A stretch of DNA of 16,225 nucleotides from an uncultured Senegalimassilia sp. (GCF_934630535.1 NZ_CAKTVU010000030.1:1-16225); one strand, 5' to 3'; shown: positions 1-8,935, counted from the stretch's first letter. Numbers and translations: made by a program. Notes: generated by a model from the letters alone, not told the origin.

Positions 1-81
1 CTACCATATCCCCATATCAGAGGCTATTTCATGTTATTACGTCACCAGTGGTGAGGCTGTCTGGGGAATATGAAAAAGGAA

Positions 82-114
82 GGCCCGCCAAGACCTTTCC
101 GATCTTGGCGGGCC
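82..114 (-). terminator. Intrinsic terminator of yebC
   Basis: A perfect 12-bp stem (82-93 with 103-114, arm GGCCCGCCAAGA) has a 9-nt loop. On the minus strand it is followed by TTCCTTTTT (plus-strand A-run at 73-80), the expected U-tract for transcription leaving yebC. The remaining sequence in 1-171 shows only a 16-bp perfect palindrome CCTTCGCATGCGAAGG at 143-158, which has no T-run after it. Confidence 0.85.
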
Positions 115-171
115 ATGCTGTAACGCTATTTTTGATACAGCCCCTTCGCATGCGAAGGATGTTCCGCGCGC

Positions 172-972
172 TTACTCGTCCAGAGCAGCCGCGATCTCCT
201 CGGTGATGTCCATGGTGTGGTACACGTTCTGCAGGTCCTCAAGCTCTTCCAGCTTGTCCACCAGACGCATGACCTTCTTGGCATCGTTGGCGGTGACGGT
301 TGCGGGCGTGGTGGCTTCCATGGTCATCTCAGCGCCCTTGACCTGCACGCCCTGCTCTTCCAGAGCCTTCTTCACGGCCATAAGGTCGGACGGCTGGGTG
401 TAGACGATCCACTCCTCGTCGGCGTCCTCGTAGTCGTCGCCACCGGCTTCGATGACGGCCATCTCGAACTCTTCCTCATCGGCAGCGGCGCCGTTGGGGC
501 CCATGGGATGCTTCTTGTCGCCCGTCTCGATCTCCTTGGAGACCATGATCTGGCCCTTGCGCTCGAACATGTAGGAAACGGAGCCGGAGGTGCCCAGGTT
601 GCCGCCCGCATGGGTGAATGCGGCGCGCACATCGGCAGCGGTGCGGTTGCGGTTGTCGGTCAGCGCCTCGCAGAGGATGGCCACGCCGCAGGGGCCGTAG
701 CCCTCGTACACGACGGTCTCGTAGTTCGCGGCGTCCTTGCCGGAACCGAAGGCCTTGTCGATGGCGGTCTTGATCTTGTCCTTGGGCAGGGAGTAGCCCT
801 TGGCCTTCTCGATTGCGGCGGCCAGCGACGCGTTGTTGTCGGGGTTCGGGTCGCCACCCTCCTTGGCAGCAACGGTGATGTTGCGCGACAGCTTGGAGAA
901 CAACGCGGAGCGCTTAGCGTCCTGCGCAGCCTTGCGATGTTTCGTGGTTGCCCACTTAGAATGCCCTGACAT
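172..972 (-). CDS. yebC: YebC/PmpR family protein (translation/transcription factor)
   Basis: This is a 266-residue member of the YebC/PmpR family. The family was long annotated as a DNA-binding regulator and more recently linked to translation of difficult (proline-rich) stretches. The N-terminus MSGHSKWATTKHRKAAQDAKR and the central segment around residues 90-137 (YEGYGPCGVAILCEALTDNRNRTA, then GNLGTSGSVSYMF) are family hallmarks. Family members are usually about 240-250 residues; the extra length is an acidic/lysine insertion near residues 148-168. The start at 972 is chosen because SGHSKW follows it directly and GAAGGGA lies 6-7 nt upstream; an in-frame extension to 1029 adds 19 unrelated residues. 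The gene is transcribed alone. RuvC, often its neighbour elsewhere, is not next to it here. Confidence 0.95.
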   Translation of the reverse strand: MSGHSKWATTKHRKAAQDAKRSALFSKLSRNITVAAKEGGDPNPDNNASLAAAIEKAKGYSLPKDKIKTAIDKAFGSGKDAANYETVVYEGYGPCGVAILCEALTDNRNRTAADVRAAFTHAGGNLGTSGSVSYMFERKGQIMVSKEIETGDKKHPMGPNGAAADEEEFEMAVIEAGGDDYEDADEEWIVYTQPSDLMAVKKALEEQGVQVKGAEMTMEATTPATVTANDAKKVMRLVDKLEELEDLQNVYHTMDITEEIAAALDE

Positions 973-1010
973 AGCACGTCCCTTCGAATTACAGCAAATA
1001 CCAGCTGATA

Positions 1011-1029
1011 ATTCTAGCACCCTTGTCAA
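1011..1029 (-). promoter_or_regulatory. Possible yebC promoter
   Basis: The minus strand shows an extended -10 (TGCTAGAAT, 1019 to 1011), giving a leader of about 30 nt before the yebC start. A TTGACA is present at 1029-1024 but is too close to that -10 to act as its -35, so the assignment is tentative. Confidence 0.3.
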
Positions 1030-1175
1030 CTATCCCGTTTCACCCACCCAACCCTTCATAGGTATTGCAGACGGAGAATGCGGGAAGACCAGGCGAAATA
1101 ACCTCATCCAACAGGTGCATCGCCCGAAAACAGGCCCGAAAATCGTGACAAAACCGATATCTTGTCGCTTTTTTC

Positions 1176-1197
1176 CCAACACCTTGTTGGATAAACT
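1176..1197 (+). promoter_or_regulatory. Candidate promoter -10 with operator-like inverted repeat
   Basis: CCAACA/TGTTGG (6-bp arms, 3-nt spacer, 1176-1190) sits immediately before TAAACT (1192-1197), where a repressor would block polymerase. The -35 is poor (T-run at 1169-1174), so this rests mainly on the symmetry and the TetR gene in the same operon. Confidence 0.25.
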
Positions 1198-1289
1198 ACC
1201 ATGGGAATCGAACGAAACGCATTTGCGACGTGCTCCGCACGCCAAGCGCGAAGCCCGCCGCACCACCTTGCACTACCTGAGGAACAACG

Positions 1290-4200
1290 ATGGGAAACGT
1301 ATCCGCCGTCGACATCGGGATCGATGTCGGCTCGACGACAACGAAGATCTGCGCGCTCGACGCGCAGTCGCATAACCTGCTGCACACGTCGTACGAACGC
1401 CACGGCGCCCGCCAGGCCGAAAGCGTCCGCGCGGCGCTCCAAACGCTGCAACGCCTCTTTCCGCAGGCAACCCTGCGCGTCGCGCTCACCGGCTCCGGCG
1501 CAGCGCCCATAGCCGACAAGCTCGGCATGCCCTTCGTGCAGGAGGTCGTCGCCAACGCCTGCGCCATCCAGGCGCTCTACCCGCGCACGCGCTGCGCCAT
1601 CGAGCTCGGCGGCCAGGATGCCAAGATGATCTTCTTCCGCGCAAACAAGACCACCGGCGCGCTCGACGTCGCCGACATGCGCATGAACGGCAGCTGTGCG
1701 GGCGGCACGGGCGCCTTCATCGACGAGATCGCCTCGGTGCTCAACCTTCCCATCGAGCGGTTCGACGAAGCCGCCGGCCGCGGACGCACCGTCTACGACA
1801 TCTCCGGCCGCTGCGGCGTGTACGCGAAAACCGACATCCAACCCCTGCTCAACCAAGGGGCATCGCGCGATGACCTGGCCTTATCGGCGTTCCACGCCAT
1901 CGCCAAGCAAACGCTCGGCGGCCTTGCGCAGGGCATCGACGTGCGCCCGCCCATCATCTTCGAAGGCGGCCCGCTCACGTTCAACCCCACGCTCGTCGAC
2001 GTCTTCAAGGAACGGCTCGACCTCGCCGACGACCAGGCCATCGTCCCCGAGCACCCCGAGACCATGGTCGCCCGCGGCGCGGCGCTGTCGCTTTCCGGCA
2101 TGTTCGCCGACACGCCCGCGACCATCGACCCGGCGGCCGCCGCGCGCTCGCTCGTCGGCTTCACCAGCGCCGACGACGACCACGCCCCTGGCAAGCCCTT
2201 CTTCGACAGCGAATCCGATCGCATGGCGTTCATGCAACGCAACCGGCTGCCCGAGGAGCCGCACGGCCCGGAAAGCGCCGCCGCGAAGGCGCACGTGCGC
2301 AACGGGCGCCTTCGCGCGTGGCTCGGCATCGACTCGGGCAGCACCACCACCAAGCTGGCGCTCGTCGCCGACGACGGCCAGCTCATCGACAGCTTCTACG
2401 CCAACAACGAAGGCGACCCGCTCGAAGTCGCCCGGCGCGCGCTCGTCGACCTGAACAGCGGATACGCCTCCGCCGGCATCGCGCTCGACATCGCCGGCGT
2501 CGGCACCACCGGCTACGGCGAGCTGCTGTTCCACCGCGCCCTGCACGCCGACTACCACACCGTCGAAACGGTCGCCCACGCCCACGCCGCCACTCGCTAC
2601 GTACCCGACGCCAGCTTCATCCTCGACATCGGCGGCCAGGACATGAAGGCCATCTGGCTTTCCGACGGCATCATCGGCAACATCGTGGTGAACGAGGCCT
2701 GCTCGAGCGGCTGCGGGTCGTTCCTCGAGAACTTCGCGCAAACGCTCGGCATCCCCACGGCCCAGATCGCCGACTCGGCGTTCTCCAGCAAACAGCCCGC
2801 CGTGCTCGGCAGCCGCTGCACCGTGTTCATGAACTCGAGCATCGTCAGCGAGCAGAAGAACGGCCGCACGCCCGCCGACATCATGGCGGGCCTGTGCCGG
2901 TCGATCATCGCGAACGTGTTCACGAAAGTCGTGCGCGTGCCCAACCTCGACAGCCTCGGCCGCCACATCGTGGTGCAAGGCGGCACGTTCCGCAACGATG
3001 CGGTGCTCTGCGCCCTCGAGCAGCACATCGGCCGCCCCGTCACGCGCGCGCCCTACCCCGGGCTCATGGGAGCCATCGGCGTGGCGCTGCTCACGCGCGA
3101 CCACATGGCAAAACAGGCCGACGAACAGGCGAAACGCATAGAAGGCGAAACCAGCCCCCGCGCCGCCTGCCCCGCTGGCGCGCCGGAGCAGGCCCCGACC
3201 GCCAGCACGTTCATCGGCTTCGAGGCGCTCGGCGCGCTTTCCTACCAGCAGCAAGCAAACGTCGCCTGCCCGTTTTGCGCCAACCGCTGCAACCGCACAG
3301 TTATCTCCTTCGCCAACGGCACCGCCTTCGTCACGGGCAACCGCTGCCCGCGCGGTGAAATCGTAGGCGACCCGACCGACCCCGCCACGCGTTCGGCGCT
3401 CAAAGCCGCCGATAAACGCGCGAAAGCAGGCGAGAATCTCTTTGAAGCGCGCCAAAAGCTCCTCTTCCAGGACTGGCCCATCAAGCAGATCGCGCCCGAC
3501 CGCGGCATCACCATCGGCATCCCGCGCGTCCTGGCGTTCTGGGACACCATGCCTTTCTGGAACGCGCTGCTGCGCTCGCTCGGTTTCGCCATCCGTCTTT
3601 CCCGTCCGTCCACGCGCGCCATGTTCGAAGAAGGGTTGCCCCAGGTCACTTCCGACACTATCTGCTTCCCCGCGAAGCTGGTGCACGGCCACATCCACGA
3701 GCTCGCGCGCGCCGGCGTCGACCGCGTCTTCATGCCCATCATCACCACCGTGCCCAGCGAGAACACGGCATCCACCAGCATATCCATGTGCGCCGTGGTG
3801 AAGGGCTACCCCATGGTGGTGAAAAGCTCCGACGACCCCGCTAAGCGCTGGGGCATCCCCTTCGACAGCCCGCTGTTCCACTGGTACTCCACCGAGGACC
3901 GCGACCACCAGCTTACGGATTATCTGGAAAGCACATTCGGCATCCCTGCCGACCAGGCCATGCGCGCCATCAAGCAAGCCGATAAAGCCCAGCGCACGTT
4001 CAAAACGCTGCTGACCGAGGCCGGCGCGCACGCCATCGAGTCCGCCCGCAGCGCCGGGACCTACGCCATCGTGCTTGCCAGCCGTCCCTACCACAACGAC
4101 CCGCTCGTCAACCACAACCTGCCCAAAATGCTCTCCGACATGGGGCATTCCGTGCTGCCGCCCGATGCCGTCCCCGGAATCGCGGACGTCGACCTATCGG

Positions 4201-5837
4201 CAAGCCGCATCGACATCGTGAACAACTTCCACCAGCGCATGCTCGCCAGCGCCGTCATCGCCGCCGACTCCCCCGCGCTCGAGTACGTGCAGCTCGTCAG
4301 CTTCGGCTGCGGCCACGACGCCTATCTCTCCGACGAGGTCTGCCGCCTTATGAAGGAGCGCTCCGGCAAGCAGCCGCTCATCCTCAAGCTCGATGAATCC
4401 GACGTCGCCGGGCCGCTGCGCATCCGCGTGCGCTCGTTCATCGAGACCGTCGACGAGCGCCGCGCACGCCAAGCCGCCATCGAGCGCGCCGCAGGCGAAA
4501 GCGCGTCCGCCTGCCTCCCGGCAACCGCCGCCAACCACCCGCTGCCCGACCCCTACCCCGTCAAGTACGTCAAGGCCGACCGGCGCATCAAGACCATCCT
4601 CGTGCCGAACACCTCGCACGCGTTCTCCCTGCTCATGTCGGCGTCGTTCGCCCGCCAGGGCGCGCAGGCCGTTTCGCTTGGCATCGGTCGGGAACGAGCC
4701 ATCGAGCTGGGGAAACGATACGTTCATAACGACATCTGCTTCCCCGCGCAAATGACCATCGGCGAAGCCCTCGCCGCGCTCGACAGCGGCGAATGGGACC
4801 CGCACACCGTCGCCATCGGCACCGGCAAATACATCGGCGACTGCCGCCTGACGCATTACGCGGCGCTGCTGCGCAAGGCGCTCGACGACGCCGGCTACGA
4901 CTACGTCCCCATCATCACCAACGATGACAAGGACGCCCACGACATGCACCCGGGCTTCAAGATGTCGCTCGGCAGCGCCATCCGCGTCGCGTTCGGCCTG
5001 CCCATGATCGACGCGCTCGAGGACCTGCTGCGCAAAATGCGCCCCTACGAGCTTGAGCCCGGCAGTGCGAACAAGGCGTTCGACCAGGCCATCGAATGCG
5101 TCATGACGGGCATGCGCGAGCACGGCGTCCGCGGCGCCGTCAACGGTTTCAAGCAGGCCATCGCCATCATGGGAACCGTTCGCTACGACCGCGCGAACCC
5201 GCGCCCGCAGGTGCTCATCGTGGGGGAATACCTGCTGAACTTCCACCCCGGCGCCAACCACGACATCGAGGACTACCTCGAGTCGAACGGCCTGGAGATC
5301 ATCGAGGCGCGCATGACCGACGTCATCCGCAAAACCTACTTCTACCAAAACGCGCAGGCGCGCGAATTCCACGTCTCGCAGCCCTTCGCCACGAAGGCGT
5401 TCAACCGCGTGGCGAACCAGCTGTTCGAAATCGCGCACGACGTCTGCGACGGCATCGCGAAGGCCCACCCGCTTTACGAGCCCGCGTGCCGCATGCCCGA
5501 GCTCGTACGCGAAAGCGACCCCATCATCCACCACACGTTCGATGCCGGCGAAGGCGTGCTCATCCCCGCCGAGATCTTGCACCACGCCGCGCGCGGCTGC
5601 CGCGCGTTCGTCATCCTGCAGCCGTTCGGCTGCCTGCCGAACCACGTGGTCGGACGGGGCATCGTCAAGCAGCTCAAGGCGCGCTACCCCGACGCGAACA
5701 TCCTGCCGCTCGACTACGACCCCGATGTCAGCTTCGCCAACATCGAGAACCGCTTGCAAATGCTCATCATGAACGCGAAGGCGCAACACCAGCCCGCGCA
5801 AAAAGCCGGAAGCACCGGCGCCGAGGACCAGGAGTAG
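1290..5837 (+). CDS. Giant 2-hydroxyacyl-CoA dehydratase activase-related protein (double BadF/BcrA ATPase fusion)
   Basis: This 1515-residue cytoplasmic fusion belongs to the acyl-CoA dehydratase activase-related family (COG1924 plus COG3580/3581 type). The first ASKHA ATPase module (about 8-270) has DVGSTTTK (12-19), ELGGQDAK (105-112), GSCAGGTG (C136) and SGRCGVYAKTD (C175). The second (about 344-600) has DSGSTTTK (348-355), DIGGQDMK (446-453), EACSSGCGSF (C471, C475) and GSRCTVFMNS (C510). In true activators such cysteines hold a [4Fe-4S] cluster at a homodimer interface; here both halves are on one chain. A cysteine-rich linker follows (CPFCANRC 660-667, NRCPRGE 684-690). Two HgdB-like/DUF2229-like segments come next, with repeated ICFPA motifs at C792 and C1150 and FGC motifs at C1007 and C1448. 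The family is thought to use ATP to drive electrons to a partner or its own C-terminal half; the substrate is unknown. Start: ATG with GAGGA 7 nt upstream. Confidence 0.9.
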   Translation: MGNVSAVDIGIDVGSTTTKICALDAQSHNLLHTSYERHGARQAESVRAALQTLQRLFPQATLRVALTGSGAAPIADKLGMPFVQEVVANACAIQALYPRTRCAIELGGQDAKMIFFRANKTTGALDVADMRMNGSCAGGTGAFIDEIASVLNLPIERFDEAAGRGRTVYDISGRCGVYAKTDIQPLLNQGASRDDLALSAFHAIAKQTLGGLAQGIDVRPPIIFEGGPLTFNPTLVDVFKERLDLADDQAIVPEHPETMVARGAALSLSGMFADTPATIDPAAAARSLVGFTSADDDHAPGKPFFDSESDRMAFMQRNRLPEEPHGPESAAAKAHVRNGRLRAWLGIDSGSTTTKLALVADDGQLIDSFYANNEGDPLEVARRALVDLNSGYASAGIALDIAGVGTTGYGELLFHRALHADYHTVETVAHAHAATRYVPDASFILDIGGQDMKAIWLSDGIIGNIVVNEACSSGCGSFLENFAQTLGIPTAQIADSAFSSKQPAVLGSRCTVFMNSSIVSEQKNGRTPADIMAGLCRSIIANVFTKVVRVPNLDSLGRHIVVQGGTFRNDAVLCALEQHIGRPVTRAPYPGLMGAIGVALLTRDHMAKQADEQAKRIEGETSPRAACPAGAPEQAPTASTFIGFEALGALSYQQQANVACPFCANRCNRTVISFANGTAFVTGNRCPRGEIVGDPTDPATRSALKAADKRAKAGENLFEARQKLLFQDWPIKQIAPDRGITIGIPRVLAFWDTMPFWNALLRSLGFAIRLSRPSTRAMFEEGLPQVTSDTICFPAKLVHGHIHELARAGVDRVFMPIITTVPSENTASTSISMCAVVKGYPMVVKSSDDPAKRWGIPFDSPLFHWYSTEDRDHQLTDYLESTFGIPADQAMRAIKQADKAQRTFKTLLTEAGAHAIESARSAGTYAIVLASRPYHNDPLVNHNLPKMLSDMGHSVLPPDAVPGIADVDLSASRIDIVNNFHQRMLASAVIAADSPALEYVQLVSFGCGHDAYLSDEVCRLMKERSGKQPLILKLDESDVAGPLRIRVRSFIETVDERRARQAAIERAAGESASACLPATAANHPLPDPYPVKYVKADRRIKTILVPNTSHAFSLLMSASFARQGAQAVSLGIGRERAIELGKRYVHNDICFPAQMTIGEALAALDSGEWDPHTVAIGTGKYIGDCRLTHYAALLRKALDDAGYDYVPIITNDDKDAHDMHPGFKMSLGSAIRVAFGLPMIDALEDLLRKMRPYELEPGSANKAFDQAIECVMTGMREHGVRGAVNGFKQAIAIMGTVRYDRANPRPQVLIVGEYLLNFHPGANHDIEDYLESNGLEIIEARMTDVIRKTYFYQNAQAREFHVSQPFATKAFNRVANQLFEIAHDVCDGIAKAHPLYEPACRMPELVRESDPIIHHTFDAGEGVLIPAEILHHAARGCRAFVILQPFGCLPNHVVGRGIVKQLKARYPDANILPLDYDPDVSFANIENRLQMLIMNAKAQHQPAQKAGSTGAEDQE

Positions 5838-5839
5838 CC

Positions 5840-6481
5840 ATGGCACGACCAAGGAAAAGCGAACGAGGCACCGCCGACATCCGCCTTGCCAACGCGTTCT
5901 GGACCCTGCTCGAGCATCATCGACTCGTCAACATCACCGTCGGCATGGTCGCCGAGCAGGCCGAACTCAACCGCGGCACGTTCTACTACCATTTCAAAAG
6001 CATGGACGACCTCATCGACCGCGCCATCGAGGACGAGGTCCTCGGCAACGGGTCCATCTTGCAGAACATGCTCAGCCTCATCGCGGGACCATCGACCGCC
6101 AACGGCTTCGAAACGTTCATCAAGCAGGACATGGAAAGGATCGCCCTGCTCATCAAGCAAGGCGGCATGGACTCGTTCTCCATTAAGATCAAACGTCTCA
6201 TGTTCGGCACTTGGAAGGCGATCCTGTGCGATGAGGGCGAAGAGCTTTCCCCGAGCACGCGTATGATCATCGAATACAGCACCAGCGGCGTCATCGGCAT
6301 CATCGCCTACGGCGCTCTCCACGGAAGCGGCGAAGTGCCCCCCGAGTTCTTCCTCTCGTTCGCGAAAAACAACTCGGATTTCCTTGCGAGGCAGATCGGG
6401 ATCGCCCAAGGCATTCCCCACGAAGCCGTGCTCGAGCGGGTCCGCGCCACGCTGCGCATCGCCGGCATGAACAACCGATAG
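5840..6481 (+). CDS. TetR/AcrR family transcriptional regulator
   Basis: This is a 213-residue TetR-type repressor. The N-terminal helix-turn-helix spans about residues 31-53 (NITVGMVAEQAELNRGTFYYHFKS in outline), with the TFYYHF signature at 47-52. The rest is a variable ligand-binding domain with no assignable ligand. It starts 2 bp after the activase stop codon, and its ribosome-binding site (CCAGGAG) lies inside the end of that gene, so the two are almost certainly co-transcribed and translationally coupled. The obvious inference is that it controls its own operon from the 973-1289 region. An in-frame upstream extension through the activase gene is out of frame with that gene and is not real. 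Confidence 0.93.
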   Translation: MARPRKSERGTADIRLANAFWTLLEHHRLVNITVGMVAEQAELNRGTFYYHFKSMDDLIDRAIEDEVLGNGSILQNMLSLIAGPSTANGFETFIKQDMERIALLIKQGGMDSFSIKIKRLMFGTWKAILCDEGEELSPSTRMIIEYSTSGVIGIIAYGALHGSGEVPPEFFLSFAKNNSDFLARQIGIAQGIPHEAVLERVRATLRIAGMNNR

Positions 6482-6501
6482 CAAAAACCCGCCCGAAAAC
6501 A

Positions 6502-6538
6502 AACATGCCCGACGCGCGCCAAGCACGTCGGGCATGTT
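6502..6538. terminator. Bidirectional terminator between the TetR gene and the PF06541 gene
   Basis: A 13-bp perfect stem (6502-6514 with 6526-6538, arm AACATGCCCGACG) has an 11-nt loop. It sits between convergent genes. The minus strand has TTGTTTTC after the stem, so it works best for the minus-strand gene; on the plus strand it has no clear T-run. Confidence 0.7.
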
Positions 6539-6599
6539 GACGTATAGGCAACCTCGAAGGCCCTTCCCGAGCGCTTCGCACCCGGTCACGGGCACATCG

Positions 6600-7400
6600 T
6601 CACCCGCGGAAACCCGCCAAACACGGGTACATCGACATCGTCTGAAAACGGTTCGCCATCACTTCATCGCCGTAATGCGCAGCGAAGAGGTGCTGCACGG
6701 CGCCGACGGGCTCGGCGCCGGCCAAACGATTCATCCAACAATCGAGCGCCGCGAACGTCACAACCGTATCCACCAGGAAAAACGCCAGCAATCCCCATGC
6801 CAACGGCGCACGCCATGCAGCGGGGACCGTATCGGCTGCGCGCTGCATCACCGGCAACGCCAGCTTCACCCACGCCACGCCGGCAGCGCCCCACACAAGC
6901 GCGATACCCAAGCACGTATGCCCGCCCAGGTTAAACGGCTGCAAAGAATAATCCCAGGCCACAATGCCGAACGCGTTCTCCCAGAACCATCCGGCGAACC
7001 ACTCGAACGCAGCCCCGACAACAGCCGCCACCCCGAACAGCACGCCGCCGCGCGCATCCGACAAGCGAGCGAGCGCCAACGTCATCAGAACGCCGCCAAC
7101 GCCGTAAATCGGGCTGAAGGGCCCCCACAAGAACCCGGCGCGGTTCTCCCATCGGCCATCAACGAAATAGCTGACCACCGTCTCGCCGATAAGCCCCAAC
7201 ACGCTGCATACCGCGAAGATCCACACCAGATGATACAGGTCCAGCTTGATCGCCTCGGATTTCGCGGCGTCGCATAAAGCCGCATCGTCGGCCGCCCTGA
7301 GCGAAGCGCCGGCGCCATCGGGGGTATTGACCGCAGCGGCCGCCCCCTGCATCAGCACGCGATCGCGATCTGTCGACCGCGACGAGTCCAAACGAAACAT
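6600..7400 (-). CDS. PF06541 (CmpB-like, 'putative ABC-transporter type IV') membrane protein
   Basis: This 266-residue integral membrane protein is of unknown function. The diagnostic segment is at residues about 71-102: IGETVVSYFVDGRWENRAGF followed by LWGPFSPIYGVGG. It matches the family pattern of a conserved Glu, then NR-GFL-GPF-PIYG. About five hydrophobic segments are visible (roughly 56-78, 96-112, 118-139, 160-182, 198-218), preceded by a hydrophilic, alanine-rich N-terminal region of about 50 residues. Despite the family name there is no ATPase partner nearby and transport is unproven. The start at 7400 is chosen for the AAGGGGAAGAAGG sequence just upstream; in-frame ATGs at 7421, 7439 and 7457 have worse or absent ribosome-binding sites, but 7421 cannot be excluded. 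It is transcribed alone. Confidence 0.85.
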   Translation of the reverse strand: MFRLDSSRSTDRDRVLMQGAAAAVNTPDGAGASLRAADDAALCDAAKSEAIKLDLYHLVWIFAVCSVLGLIGETVVSYFVDGRWENRAGFLWGPFSPIYGVGGVLMTLALARLSDARGGVLFGVAAVVGAAFEWFAGWFWENAFGIVAWDYSLQPFNLGGHTCLGIALVWGAAGVAWVKLALPVMQRAADTVPAAWRAPLAWGLLAFFLVDTVVTFAALDCWMNRLAGAEPVGAVQHLFAAHYGDEVMANRFQTMSMYPCLAGFRG

Positions 7401-7666
7401 GTTGCCTTCTTCCCCTTTCATTTCTCCCCAACTGGCCATTATGGCACACCCCGCCATGCCCGCCCAAGGCGCAAACCACCGGTAAACAACCCGTTATGTT
7501 CGAAAGAGCCGCCGCTCACCGAGTCGCAAGCGGTCCCGCGATCTGCTACCAAACCCGCCCCAAAACGCCCGGCTGCCGCTGCATCGTTGACTTCGCCCGA
7601 AAGCAAACCCACCATATAGCTGGATTTAGTTCGCAAACCGCAACCGCACACGCCAAAGGGGGCTTC

Positions 7667-8833
7667 ATGCGCTACATCAACTGCTTGAACAACATCTCCG
7701 CCAAGGGAACCGACCTGCTCGGATCCGACTACCAGCTCACCGACGACATCGCGCAAGCTTCCGGCGTGCTCGTTCGCAGCGCCGCCATGCACGACATGGA
7801 CCTGCCCGAAGGCCTGCTGGCCGTCGCCCGCGCCGGCGCAGGCGTGAACAACATCCCGCTCGACAAGTGCGCCGAAGCCGGCATCGTCGTGTTCAACACC
7901 CCCGGCGCCAACGCGAACGCCGTGAAGGAGCTCGTCCTGTGCGGCATGCTGCTGGCAAGCCGCGGCATCCTGCCCGGCGCCGCCTGGTGCCGCGAGCATG
8001 CCGACTCCCCCACCATCGGCAAGGACGCCGAGAAGGCGAAGAAGGCCTTCGCCGGCCAGGAGATTTCCGGCAAGACGCTCGGCGTCATCGGCCTGGGCGC
8101 CATCGGCGCGCTGGTGGCCAACGCCGCCATCGACCTGGGCATGAACGTGCTTGGCTACGACCCCTACGTTTCCGCCGAGGCCGCCTGGCGCCTGTCCCCC
8201 TCCGTCGAGCACGTCACCAACCTCGACGACGTCCTGCATCGCAGCGACTACGTCACCATCCACGTGCCCGCCATGGATTCCACGCGCGGCATGATCGGCG
8301 CGCATGAGCTTGAGGTTGCAAAACCCGGCTGCGCCGTCATGAACTTCAGCCGCGACACCCTAGTCGACAACGCCGCCATGGCCGAGGCCCTCGAGGCCGG
8401 CCGCGTGGCCACCTACGTCACCGACTTCGCAACGCCAGAGGTCATGGCCATGCAAAACACCATCGTTCTGCCGCACCTCGGTGCCAGCACCGCCGAAGCC
8501 GAGGACAACTGTGCCATCATGGCAACGCTGCAGATGAAGGATTACCTGGAGAACGGCAACATCAAGAACTCGGTGAACTACCCCGCCTGCGACATGGGCC
8601 CCGCCCCCGCGCAGGGCGGCCGCGTCGCCGTGCTGCACGCCAACGTGCCCGACATGCTCAGCCAGATCACCGGCGTGTTCGGTGAGGTGGGCGCCAACAT
8701 CGACAACCTCACGAACAAGGCCCGCGGCAACGCCGCCTACACCATGCTCGACCTCAACGCTCCCGCAACCGACGAGCTTGTCGCCAAGCTCACGGCCATC
8801 GAGGGCGTCCACCGCGTCCGTATCGTGAAGTAG
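7667..8833 (+). CDS. serA: D-3-phosphoglycerate dehydrogenase, short ACT-domain type
   Basis: This 388-residue NAD-dependent dehydrogenase oxidises 3-phosphoglycerate to 3-phosphohydroxypyruvate, the first step of serine synthesis. The Rossmann motif is GLGAIG (142-147) with GYDPY at the end of the second strand. The likely catalytic triad is R229 (NFSRDTLVDN), E258 (FATPEV) and H270 (LPHLGAST). The C-terminus (319-388) is an ACT domain, which in this family can bind serine for feedback control; the intervening domain of long SerA proteins is absent. The start at 7667 has AAAGGGGG 4 nt upstream; the in-frame extension to 7496 shows no family similarity. No serC or serB is adjacent. A close 2-hydroxyacid dehydrogenase specificity is possible but less likely given the ACT domain. 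Confidence 0.93.
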   Translation: MRYINCLNNISAKGTDLLGSDYQLTDDIAQASGVLVRSAAMHDMDLPEGLLAVARAGAGVNNIPLDKCAEAGIVVFNTPGANANAVKELVLCGMLLASRGILPGAAWCREHADSPTIGKDAEKAKKAFAGQEISGKTLGVIGLGAIGALVANAAIDLGMNVLGYDPYVSAEAAWRLSPSVEHVTNLDDVLHRSDYVTIHVPAMDSTRGMIGAHELEVAKPGCAVMNFSRDTLVDNAAMAEALEAGRVATYVTDFATPEVMAMQNTIVLPHLGASTAEAEDNCAIMATLQMKDYLENGNIKNSVNYPACDMGPAPAQGGRVAVLHANVPDMLSQITGVFGEVGANIDNLTNKARGNAAYTMLDLNAPATDELVAKLTAIEGVHRVRIVK

Positions 8834-8859
8834 CGAAGCAGATTCCGTCGCATCATACG

Positions 8860-8895
8860 AACGGGGCGCAGCTTGAATTCAAGCTGCGCCCCGTT
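8860..8895 (+). terminator. Strong intrinsic terminator after serA
   Basis: This is a 36-bp perfect palindrome centred on GAATTC (8860-8877 with 8878-8895), with the GC-rich stem ACGGGGCGCAGC, followed on the plus strand by TTTTATTGTTT. It lies 27 bp after the serA stop and faces the end of mnmA. The minus-strand flank lacks a good T-run, so it mainly serves serA. Confidence 0.9.
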
Positions 8896-8935
8896 TTATT
8901 GTTTAAACCCTAGCTCAAGCAACCGCCTAGGCAGC

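Larger units (their letters stand above)
973..1289. other. Divergent intergenic region between yebC and the activase gene
   Basis: This 317-bp region contains no convincing gene. It holds the presumed promoters for the divergent genes, a direct repeat GCCCGAAAA (1122-1130 and 1134-1142), an interrupted inverted repeat GACAA (1147-1151)/TTGTC (1162-1166), and a tighter one, CCAACA-CCT-TGTTGG (1176-1190). The tighter one lies just upstream of a -10-like TAAACT (1192-1197). These are possible operators for the TetR protein encoded at the end of the operon. Confidence 0.5.

Noticed and set aside
143..158. 16-bp palindrome CCTTCGCATGCGAAGG as a second yebC terminator
   Set aside because: There is no T-run on either side; the 82-114 hairpin is the convincing terminator. 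It may be a minor mRNA structure.
217..969. 250-codon plus-strand frame opposite yebC
   Set aside because: It is a low-complexity L/G/V/H-rich shadow; yebC on the other strand is unmistakable.
1032..1045. Chromosomal parS (TGTTTCACGTGAAACA)
   Set aside because: Only the fragment CGTTTCACC matches; no palindromic parS was found by eye anywhere in the window.
1122..1142. Direct repeat GCCCGAAAA x2
   Set aside because: It is short, and a similar string occurs near 6491, so it is likely chance in this composition.
1881..5852. Long open frames on the minus strand opposite the activase gene (755 and 552 codons)
   Set aside because: They arise because GC-rich third codon positions of the plus gene suppress stops on the other strand. 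Their translations are repetitive (V/G/D/R-rich) with no recognisable domain, while the plus frame has clear motifs throughout.
7587..7620. serA promoter TTGACT...TATAGC
   Set aside because: The spacing is 22 bp, too long for a standard promoter, so it was not listed as a feature.
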